From positions 1-6,727 of the forward strand of contig DAOUTP010000098.1 of the NCBI GenBank assembly GCA_030626645.1: 6,727 bases of DNA. Reading direction: 5' to 3'. Shown piece after piece: positions 1 through 5,438 of the stretch. Below the pieces are notes generated by a model, which did not search any database, had not been told where the DNA came from, and saw nothing but the letters and a program-made list of their open reading frames with translations. The DNA is from Candidatus Cloacimonadota bacterium (GTDB lineage: Bacteria > Cloacimonadota > Cloacimonadia > Cloacimonadales > TCS61). How positions within the stretch are numbered: position 1 is the stretch's first letter; each line of letters opens with the position of its first letter. A program made the position numbers and the translations under genes.

Positions 1-213
1 AGTAAAAACGGATTTGAAAATAATGATTCCACCCATTATTGCTAGTAAAGTAAAGATCCCATTTAAATCTTTATTTGGTATATGAACTTTGAGTAGTGTG
101 CGTGTAAGCATCGGCATAAAAACTGAAAGGATCGCTGCCAGAAAGGCAACAGTCATATCCAGAATAAATAAATACTTATGTGGTTGGTAATATTTTATAA
201 ATCGTTTTATCAT
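1..213 (-). CDS. ABC exporter, N-terminal membrane domain (partial)
   Basis: This reading frame opens at an ATG at 211-213 and stays open to the window edge, giving 71 residues. An AAGGA Shine-Dalgarno site lies 5 bases upstream of the ATG. The protein begins with a basic amphipathic stretch (MIKRFIKYYQPHKYLF), the typical elbow helix of type IV ABC exporters (MsbA/BmrA-like, ABC_membrane family). A hydrophobic helix follows at about residues 16-37 and a second starts near residue 52. The PMLTRTLLK segment between the helices and the following IPNKDL are also typical of such half-transporters, which usually have about 570-600 residues with a C-terminal ATPase domain. The ATPase lies outside the window, so the substrate cannot be inferred. 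The gene is co-oriented with gatD but separated by 207 bases holding a repeat, so it probably has its own expression. The identification rests on N-terminal pattern only. Confidence 0.82.
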   Translation of the reverse strand, partial: MIKRFIKYYQPHKYLFILDMTVAFLAAILSVFMPMLTRTLLKVHIPNKDLNGIFTLLAIMGGIIIFKSVFT

Positions 214-232
214 AATTTTCCTTAAAATTTTC

Positions 233-329
233 TGTCACACAGAGTAGAAGTTCACAACCTATCGAAGTGTATGAATTTATCATAGCTCGTTATCCTTCGA
301 TACAATGCTTCGCATCACTCAGGATGACA
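233..329. repeat. 97-base imperfect inverted repeat, REP/MITE-like
   Basis: The two ends form inverted arms in exact register around position 281. TGTCA at 233-237 pairs with TGACA at 325-329, GAGT at 242-245 pairs with ACTC at 317-320, and the 8-base TATCGAAG at 260-267 pairs with CTTCGATA at 295-302. Both long matches lie 27 bases from their outer ends. The right arm has its own nested palindrome: ATCCT (292-296) with AGGAT (321-325), enclosing ATGC-TTC-GCAT (305-315). The minus-strand reading of the right arm (GTCATCCTGAG..GCGAAGC..TCGAAGGAT) resembles a dispersed intergenic repeat that I recall from several bacterial genomes; I cannot check this here. It lies between the gatD stop and the ABC exporter start and contains no gene. 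Confidence 0.6.
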
Positions 330-420
330 ATTTTATAACAGATATATCTTTTTGTCTTTCTGAGATATTCTTCTTTGAACGTTCTCACGAAGATTCTCAT
401 AAATTAGGAGCTTTCCACAT

Positions 421-1803
421 CTATTTATGCACTTTCTTAATAAATTCTTCAACTTCAGGAATTCCACCCTGATAAATCAGATACCCATTATATGGTTCTC
501 GTTTTGTGATGTCATTAGCAATTGGTGTCATCATTAACTCGCGAACTTTTTCCATATCATCTGTTTGTCCTAATGCCCAGCTAAGTTTAACAATTGCAAC
601 TTCGGGCAGCATATTTTCAGCAGGAATAATTCCGTAGTTCATAAGATCACGACCTGTATCATAAACAAACATGTGAACATATCCCCACAAAGTTTGTACT
701 GTCATAAAAATTGGAATTCCTAATTCCTGACATTTCTTGATAGCAGGGTATAGAGGTTTATTCACATGTCCCAATCCTGTTCCTGCAATCACAATCCCTT
801 TGTAGCCATTATCAATAAGTGAATAGATCATATCAGGCTGCATATTAGGATAATAATAGAGTAAGGCTACTTTCTCTTCAAAATAGGGTAGGATCGTTAC
901 CTTTCTATCATCTCTTCTTCGGTTATAATTTTGCTTAATCGGTGTTATTTTATCACGGGTAACGGTTGCAATGGGAGTATCTCCAATGGTTCGGAAGGTG
1001 GAACGATAGGAAGAATGCATTTTCCGAACACGTGTTCCCTGATGTAAAAGACCATATTCATCAGATGTAGGTCCAAACATACAAACCATTACTTCAGCAA
1101 TATCCGATTGTGCTGCAGCGGTAGCAGCATGCATTAGATTCAATGCAGCATCAGATGATGGACGATCGGAAGAACGTTGTGAACCAACTAAGATAATTGG
1201 AACCGGAGAATCCTGGATCATGAAGGAAAGAATTGCAGCAGTGTGGTGCAGTGTATCGGTTCCATGTCCGATGATAATACCATCGATTCCTTTTTCAATT
1301 TCTTTACCAATGGCAATTGCCAGAGTTTTATACTGTTCGGGACCCATATTCTCGCTGAAAACTGCAAAGAGTTTTTCAGTTTCCAAATTGCAAATATCAG
1401 CAAGTTCCGGAACTGCACCGTAAAGTTCTCCAGGAGAGAAAGCCGGTATCACTGCTCCTGTTCTATAGTCCAATCGCGAAGCAATTGTGCCGCCCGTTCC
1501 GAATAATTTTACTTTAGGCTGACCTTCTGTGAATGGGAATTTTTTCTCCGGTATTTTATAATGCGCTTCTTTGTAGCCGATTTCTTTCATATCGGTTATC
1601 GTTCCTACATTGATTCCTACATTATAACCGGTCACTAATTTCAATACAATATGTTTATCATCATCATTTTCGGAGCGGGGAAGAATAATTCCACTAAAAT
1701 CACCACGTGTGGTCTTGATCTCAGCATCACCCCATACTCGGATATTGAATTTTTTCAGGATTTCTACTGCATCACCTTTGTAGCCTTTGAAGATGTCTAT
1801 CAT
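421..1803 (-). CDS. gatD: Glu-tRNA(Gln) amidotransferase subunit D (archaeal type)
   Basis: GatD is the glutaminase/asparaginase-like subunit of the GatDE amidotransferase. It frees ammonia from an amide donor (Gln or Asn) and passes it to GatE, which converts Glu-tRNA(Gln) to Gln-tRNA(Gln) in the cytoplasm. The 460-residue length matches archaeal GatD (about 420-450). Residues 1-80 form the small N-terminal GatD domain, including GIILPR and LKLVTGYNVGINV. The asparaginase fold follows with FGTGGTIAS (101-109, Thr103), HGTDT (180-184, Thr182 and Asp183), GSQRSSDRPSSDAALNL (207-223) and GTRVRKMHSSYR (256-267, Lys261). These supply the Thr/Thr/Asp/Lys catalytic set of the family. A plain L-asparaginase would lack the N-terminal domain and would not sit beside gatE. 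The ATG overlaps the gatE stop by 4 bases (ATGA), and an AAAGGTGG site lies 6 bases upstream, so translation is probably coupled. No frameshift or missing key residue is seen. Confidence 0.95.
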   Translation of the reverse strand: MIDIFKGYKGDAVEILKKFNIRVWGDAEIKTTRGDFSGIILPRSENDDDKHIVLKLVTGYNVGINVGTITDMKEIGYKEAHYKIPEKKFPFTEGQPKVKLFGTGGTIASRLDYRTGAVIPAFSPGELYGAVPELADICNLETEKLFAVFSENMGPEQYKTLAIAIGKEIEKGIDGIIIGHGTDTLHHTAAILSFMIQDSPVPIILVGSQRSSDRPSSDAALNLMHAATAAAQSDIAEVMVCMFGPTSDEYGLLHQGTRVRKMHSSYRSTFRTIGDTPIATVTRDKITPIKQNYNRRRDDRKVTILPYFEEKVALLYYYPNMQPDMIYSLIDNGYKGIVIAGTGLGHVNKPLYPAIKKCQELGIPIFMTVQTLWGYVHMFVYDTGRDLMNYGIIPAENMLPEVAIVKLSWALGQTDDMEKVRELMMTPIANDITKREPYNGYLIYQGGIPEVEEFIKKVHK

Positions 1804-3791
1804 TTCGCACCACCTTTAGATAAGGACTTCCGAACAAAAGCATTTAGCTTTTGTAAAGGTATGTTTCCCAGAGCGATTGGACGTAAGTTTCCCATGATCC
1901 ATTTCTCTGCAGCTAATGGGTTCTTCGATTTATTGATTTTAGTAAACATTGACTGTAAACTGCTCACATTTTTCAGAATTACCTCTTCTTTATAGCTTTC
2001 AAATTCCAAAGAGTTAAGAACTGATTCAAATTCCATTTGAGAATATAAATAAATAACGGGTAAGAAAGATTTAACAATATCAAAAGAGAGCTTCTTCTCA
2101 ATAATAAATTTAAAAATTTCATAAATTTTGGTATAGAGGAAGGGAACATCAGGAATTAACTGTCCTTCAATGTGTTTTAGTGTGTGTGCAAAAGTCGTTG
2201 CAATATATTTGGGGCTGATCTTAAGATCATTATTAATTCGTTCAATTTCCGGAACAAGATTATTTCTGAGAATGTATTGATAACAATCCTCAGGTACTTG
2301 CCATTTCTTCAGTTGTTTCAATCTATCAACCAGATCTACAGGCAGCTCTTTTCTCAGCTTTTCTAGGTACTCATCTTCAATTGGGATAGGAGCAGAATCT
2401 GTATCAGGATACATTCTATCCGCACCTGGTAAAACACGTTCAAAAATCGTAGTTCCGTCTTTCAATGCTTTACGAGTTTCATTTGGAACTCCCTCAAAAG
2501 CCAGTCTGCAACGTTCTTCTATTGTTTCGCAGGCAGTTTCTATATCTTCTTGTGGTGCCCAAAAAACAATCTGAGCATCATTAGATTTGCAATTAAGTAA
2601 TTTTTTGCGCTGCCTTAATAGTGATTCACTAAACACCGGATTCATATCTTCTGAATACACAAAATTTGGTTTCTCAAGACAAGCAATAACTTTTAATCTT
2701 CCCTCAAGTTCGTCCGCAAATGTTTTTCCTGGTTGTAGAAAGTGAGAAAGGATATCTTTAAAATCAGGAAGATTGCAGGCAATTAATTTCCAGCCATTAT
2801 TCATTGCTTCTTTAATTGGTGTATATTCAATATCAGAAACATCAAAATCGACATTCTTGAATATTGGTTTCCATTTTTTCAAATCTAAGATGCGTTTATT
2901 CAATTCCTTCTTAATTATTAGAAGTGCTTTTTGACGGAAAGCTTCATTATGAGTAAGTTCAGGTATCCATTTATTATGTGAAACTCCCTTTATTTCAACC
3001 CGAGTTCCACCGGTTATGCTCACGTTTACATCTTCTCTTCCGGCACCAATTCCAACGCGAACTTTTCCTGAACTTCTATTTAAAAAGCGAATGTACTGCG
3101 CTGCTTCCAAAACTTCATCGGGTGTCTTCATGTCAGGATAAGTTACAGTTTCAATCAATGGAATTCCTAACCTATCAGTTTGATATATCCTTTCATGGCC
3201 AATATCAGAGACTTCACGACAAGAATCCTCTTCTATACTTAGCTGGATAATTCTGATCTTCTTTTTTTTAAGAGGAATAACTCCTTCGATACCGATTATT
3301 GCAGTTCGCTGGAAACCGGTTGGAATACTGCCGTCAAGATATTGTTTACGGGTTATATGTAACTCACCAACAATGTTAAGTTTCAATTGAAATGCGATTT
3401 GTATGGCATAATCAAGAGCTTCTCGATTTATGGGAAAGGGAGGTGTATCATCAATGTCATAAGTACAAGTTGTCTCGTTTTTAATTCGGTAAGTGATATT
3501 CTTTTTAGTTCGGAATTCCATTAAAGCAGTTCCATCGTAAGTTCCCATCTCAGAAAGCGTAGGGCGCATATGACGAATAAGTTCAGCATCGTAATCATCA
3601 AAATCACTATATAAACCTGCAGGACATCTGCAGAACAATTTTTCTTTAGTATTGAGCTGTTGATGTACCTCTAAACCGCTCATGAAACCAAGCTCTTTAT
3701 AAGTTTTTAATGGTGTTTTTGTTCGAGGAGTATAACCAACTTTTGTTTTTGATAGTTTGAATTTTTTTTCTGATTTAAAATCTTTACCCAT
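1800..3791 (-). CDS. gatE: Glu-tRNA(Gln) amidotransferase subunit E (archaeal type)
   Basis: GatE phosphorylates the Glu of mischarged Glu-tRNA(Gln) with ATP and amidates it with ammonia from GatD. Numbering is from the ATG at 3791 (663 residues). The cradle domain shows GLEVHQQL (39-46), FCRCP (53-57), RHMRPTLSEMG (73-83), LDGSIPTGFQRTA (152-164), IEEDSCREV (186-194), DRLGIPLIE (206-214) and GREDVNVSI followed by GGTRVEIKGV (251-270). HQQL, RHMRP and SGFQRT-like motifs are GatE rather than GatB signatures. Residues about 321-390 are the AspRS-like GAD insertion (LPDFKDILSHFLQPGKTF), which GatB lacks. FEGVPNETRKA, DGTT and LPGADRMYPDTD (432-465) follow, then the helical and YqeY-like tRNA-binding tail. 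A TTG at 3821 in the same frame would add 10 residues but has no ribosome site, whereas the ATG has a weak GGGAA site 8 bases upstream. Archaeal GatE is about 620-635 residues; the surplus is mostly a lysine-rich N-terminal extension. Confidence 0.95.
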   Translation of the reverse strand: MGKDFKSEKKFKLSKTKVGYTPRTKTPLKTYKELGFMSGLEVHQQLNTKEKLFCRCPAGLYSDFDDYDAELIRHMRPTLSEMGTYDGTALMEFRTKKNITYRIKNETTCTYDIDDTPPFPINREALDYAIQIAFQLKLNIVGELHITRKQYLDGSIPTGFQRTAIIGIEGVIPLKKKKIRIIQLSIEEDSCREVSDIGHERIYQTDRLGIPLIETVTYPDMKTPDEVLEAAQYIRFLNRSSGKVRVGIGAGREDVNVSITGGTRVEIKGVSHNKWIPELTHNEAFRQKALLIIKKELNKRILDLKKWKPIFKNVDFDVSDIEYTPIKEAMNNGWKLIACNLPDFKDILSHFLQPGKTFADELEGRLKVIACLEKPNFVYSEDMNPVFSESLLRQRKKLLNCKSNDAQIVFWAPQEDIETACETIEERCRLAFEGVPNETRKALKDGTTIFERVLPGADRMYPDTDSAPIPIEDEYLEKLRKELPVDLVDRLKQLKKWQVPEDCYQYILRNNLVPEIERINNDLKISPKYIATTFAHTLKHIEGQLIPDVPFLYTKIYEIFKFIIEKKLSFDIVKSFLPVIYLYSQMEFESVLNSLEFESYKEEVILKNVSSLQSMFTKINKSKNPLAAEKWIMGNLRPIALGNIPLQKLNAFVRKSLSKGGAK
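1810..1817 (-). promoter_or_regulatory. gatD ribosome binding site inside gatE
   Basis: The minus-strand AAAGGTGG lies within the last codons of gatE, 6 bases before the gatD ATG. That ATG shares four bases (ATGA) with the gatE stop codon. The arrangement supports translational coupling and equal production of the two subunits, which form a complex. Confidence 0.7.
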
Positions 3792-3896
3792 CTTATATTT
3801 CCCAGATACTTTTTTTAGCAAAAACGGAAAAGGGAGGACAATGTGTCAATAATATTAATGTGTAACTAAAAAATAGTTTATTTATCTAATTTTGCA

Positions 3897-4343
3897 CTAA
3901 CACATCAGGAAAGCAACGATAATTCCAAGAACAGCACCACCAAGTACTTCCAATGGTGTATGACCTATAAGTTCTTTTAAGTTTTCTTCGATGATTAAAT
4001 AACCTTCTCGTTTTTTAATATTACTTACAATTTTATTCAAAACAGAAGCTTGTTTTCCTGCTGCGCGTCTTACGCCGGTAGCATCATACATAACTACAAC
4101 AGCAAACACAATACTGATTGCAAAAAGTGATGATTGTGTTCCTTCTTTGATGCCGATTGCAGTTGCTAATGAAACAACTGAAGAAGTATGTGAACTCGGC
4201 ATACTGCCAGTATCAAGAAATTTACGGAAATTTAATTTTCTTTCAGTAAAAAGACTGATGATCACTTTTAATGCTTGAGCTGTGAATAATGCAACAAATA
4301 CAATATCAAATATTTTATTTCCAACAATTATGCCATTTCCCAT
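3897..4343 (-). CDS. Divergent PAP2 family membrane protein (DUF212, YuiD-like)
   Basis: The 148-residue protein fits the DUF212 / divergent PAP2 family (Bacillus YuiD type, about 150-160 residues). Diagnostic motifs are GSMPSSHTSSV (46-56), YDATGVRRAAGKQA (86-99) and ELIGHTPLEVLGGAVLG (124-140). The PSSH and GHTPLEV blocks recall motifs 2 and 3 of acid phosphatase/vanadium haloperoxidase (PAP2) enzymes, which act on lipid phosphates at the membrane, but the canonical set is incomplete and no reaction is established. Hydrophobic stretches at about 10-31, 70-86 and 131-147 indicate an integral inner-membrane protein. The ATG at 4343 has an AGGAG site 6 bases upstream. The gene ends 105 bases before the gatE ATG on the same strand. 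A link to gatED is not evident; co-transcription is possible. Confidence 0.88.
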   Translation of the reverse strand: MGNGIIVGNKIFDIVFVALFTAQALKVIISLFTERKLNFRKFLDTGSMPSSHTSSVVSLATAIGIKEGTQSSLFAISIVFAVVVMYDATGVRRAAGKQASVLNKIVSNIKKREGYLIIEENLKELIGHTPLEVLGGAVLGIIVAFLMC

Positions 4344-4361
4344 TATCTGCTCCTACTAATG

Positions 4362-4395
4362 TATATAAAATTCTGGTTACTATTTTTGATGTCAA
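4362..4395 (-). promoter_or_regulatory. Candidate promoter upstream of the PAP2-like gene
   Basis: A perfect minus-strand TTGACA (-35 type) occupies 4395-4390. An AT-rich TTTTATATA stretch follows at 4370-4362, before the AGGAG site of the PAP2-like gene. The best hexamer there, TTTTAT, has 4 of 6 matches to the -10 consensus but sits at a long 19-base spacing. It would allow the PAP2-like gene and gatED to be expressed apart from the two upstream genes. This is consensus matching only. Confidence 0.3.
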
Positions 4396-4451
4396 ATATA
4401 AAATTTCCTGCTATTAAATTATTGAACTATAAAAACAACTATGGTAAAATT

Positions 4452-4634
4452 CTATCTGCTTTGTAATACTCCTATCAATATTATGGCAATAACAGATAGA
4501 ATAAAACCAATGGTAATAATAATTCCTGCTAAGGACATCTTCAACAAAGTGCCACAGTATTGACAGCGTTTCGCTTTGGAATTTACCATTTTCTTGCAAT
4601 TACGGCATCTGATCTGCTTAGCTTTATTACTCAA
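4452..4634 (-). CDS. Small zinc-ribbon protein with one membrane helix
   Basis: This is a 60-residue protein of unknown function. Its N-terminal half carries two CxxC knuckles, Cys10-RN-Cys13 and Cys24-QY-Cys27, ten residues apart in a lysine/arginine-rich context; this is the pattern of a small treble-clef/zinc-ribbon domain that would bind one Zn ion. Residues 34-57 form one strongly hydrophobic helix, and the last three residues are QSR. By the positive-inside rule the zinc ribbon should face the cytoplasm. The start is a TTG, not ATG: a GAGGA site (4643-4639) lies 4-5 bases before it, and the only nearby ATG is in another frame and stops after four codons. The gene lies 57 bases after the chalcone isomerase-like gene and 108 bases before the PAP2-like gene, all co-oriented. 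Tail-anchored-like zinc-ribbon proteins of this kind are widespread and mostly uncharacterised. Confidence 0.75.
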   Translation of the reverse strand: MSNKAKQIRCRNCKKMVNSKAKRCQYCGTLLKMSLAGIIITIGFILSVIAIILIGVLQSR

Positions 4635-4638
4635 ATAT

Positions 4639-4643
4639 TCCTC
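4639..4643 (-). promoter_or_regulatory. Ribosome binding site that fixes a TTG start
   Basis: The minus-strand GAGGA ends 4 bases before the TTG at 4634-4632. There is no in-frame ATG between here and the first CxxC, so this site is the main reason for accepting TTG as the start of the zinc-ribbon protein. Confidence 0.6.
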
Positions 4644-4691
4644 ATATTCTTTCTAAATTATTCTCTTTAAGTGCGAAGATGGCAAAGTTAT

Positions 4692-5246
4692 CTAATTTCC
4701 CAGCATTGCTTTTTTAAGTTTCGGAAGTTCAGTTTGCTCCCCCAGCCAGATTGAAAACACTGCTTTTTTAAATTCTAATCCAGGAATTGTTCCCTTCAAT
4801 TCGTTATTCATATAAACAGAAGTCCCAGCTTCCGGAACATAAACAATATTATAGACATCATCTTTAACAGCATCTTTTGTAAAATAGGAATTGAAAGTTT
4901 TTATTTCTTCTTGCAAGTTGGAAGTGTCGCTCTTGTCAAATCCTGTATTCCAGGCTTCAATGAGTTTTCCCGGATCAACTGCTTTATAAATAAAGTGCAT
5001 TTTAACAGCAATCGGTTCATCTGCTTCAATTATAGATTTTGCATCACTTTCTTTTTCCATCAAGTACAATGCACAGGCATAAACCTTGATAATTAATTTC
5101 TTACGAAGTCCTGCACCATTAATAGTTAGTTCATTATCACCTGCTTTCATATTATCCGGTAGCACTTTTCCACCAATTTTAAGTCCCCAAACAACTGATG
5201 TAAATACAAAAGTCATTATTAAAATCAACAAAAATGTTTTTCTCAT
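4692..5246 (-). CDS. Exported chalcone isomerase-like protein
   Basis: The 184-residue protein has an N-terminal signal peptide: basic MRK, then a hydrophobic core to about residue 19, with probable cleavage near VVWG at 18-21. The mature part matches the bacterial chalcone isomerase-like family (Pfam Chalcone_isomerase-like type). Family features are LTINGAGLRKK, then IKVYACALYL, IAVKMHF with KLIEAWNTGF, VYVPEAGTSVYMN, and IPGLEFKKAVFSIWLGEQ near the C-terminus. Bacterial members keep the chalcone isomerase fold but are not known to make flavonoids; fatty-acid or other small hydrophobic ligand binding has been suggested for related fold members. The location is probably the periplasm. The ATG at 5246 has a TAAGGAG site 7 bases upstream. 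The gene is divergent from the beta-barrel gene across a 192-base spacer and is the first of the minus-strand series. The enzymatic role is unknown. Confidence 0.85.
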   Translation of the reverse strand: MRKTFLLILIMTFVFTSVVWGLKIGGKVLPDNMKAGDNELTINGAGLRKKLIIKVYACALYLMEKESDAKSIIEADEPIAVKMHFIYKAVDPGKLIEAWNTGFDKSDTSNLQEEIKTFNSYFTKDAVKDDVYNIVYVPEAGTSVYMNNELKGTIPGLEFKKAVFSIWLGEQTELPKLKKAMLGN

Positions 5247-5316
5247 CTTTTCACTCCTTAATATTTTTTTTAGAACACAGCGAGAATTTGAATTTTACTA
5301 AAAAATGGCAAGGAAT

Positions 5317-5346
5317 TTTACGATACCCTTGACAAAAAGTTATAAA
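5317..5346 (+). promoter_or_regulatory. Candidate promoter for the beta-barrel gene
   Basis: The 192-base divergent spacer (5247-5438) is very AT-rich and must hold promoters for both flanking genes. On the plus strand, TTTACG (5317-5322) and TATAAA (5341-5346) are 18 bases apart, with 4 of 6 and 5 of 6 consensus matches. A perfect TTGACA also lies at 5329-5334 but lacks a good -10 partner at 16-18 bases. If used, the first pair implies a 5' leader of roughly 85 bases. No convincing minus-strand promoter was found. This is consensus matching only. Confidence 0.3.
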
Positions 5347-5428
5347 ATTAAGAGATAGAAATCGAATTGAAATAAAAATTATTTTTTATATTTAGAAGTA
5401 ACAGCAAAATATTTATATTAAAAAAAAC

Positions 5429-5434
5429 AGGAGG
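5429..5434 (+). promoter_or_regulatory. Strong ribosome binding site of the beta-barrel gene
   Basis: A full AGGAGG site lies 4 bases upstream of the ATG at 5439. It fixes the start of the open-ended gene and is a bacterial-type translation signal. Confidence 0.75.
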
Positions 5435-5438
5435 AAGG

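Noticed and set aside
340..349. 10-base palindrome AGATATATCT
   Set aside because: It is short, pure low-complexity AT core with no loop, and is expected by chance in such AT-rich sequence.
362..398. Imperfect hairpin GAGA..TCTTC / GAAGA..TCTC after gatD as a terminator
   Set aside because: The stem is interrupted, AT-rich and has no following T-run on the gatD transcript strand.
421..1803. Calling this gene a plain L-asparaginase
   Set aside because: The N-terminal GatD domain, the GTRVRKMHSS motif and the overlap with gatE point to GatD.
1220..1995. Plus-strand open frames at 1220-1423, 1243-1506 and 1651-1995
   Set aside because: They lie antisense within gatD (the last also crossing into gatE), lack ribosome sites and recognisable domains, and the minus-strand genes have clear family motifs throughout.
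2184..3250. Plus-strand open frames at 2184-2366 and 2978-3250
   Set aside because: They are antisense to conserved parts of gatE and show no protein family pattern.
3837..3849. Minus-strand TTGACA (3849-3844) and GACA-ATG-TGTC palindrome upstream of gatE as promoter/operator
   Set aside because: No acceptable -10 hexamer occurs 16-19 bases downstream, and the palindrome has only four-base arms.
3864..3878. AACTA-AAAAA-TAGTT hairpin between the PAP2-like gene and gatE
   Set aside because: The stem has only five mostly A-T pairs and no T-tract after it, so it cannot be supported as a terminator.
4414..4599. Minus-strand 61-codon frame overlapping the zinc-ribbon gene
   Set aside because: It is out of frame with the CxxC protein, has His/Tyr/Ser-rich low-quality composition and no domain. 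The zinc-ribbon frame has the ribosome site and motifs.
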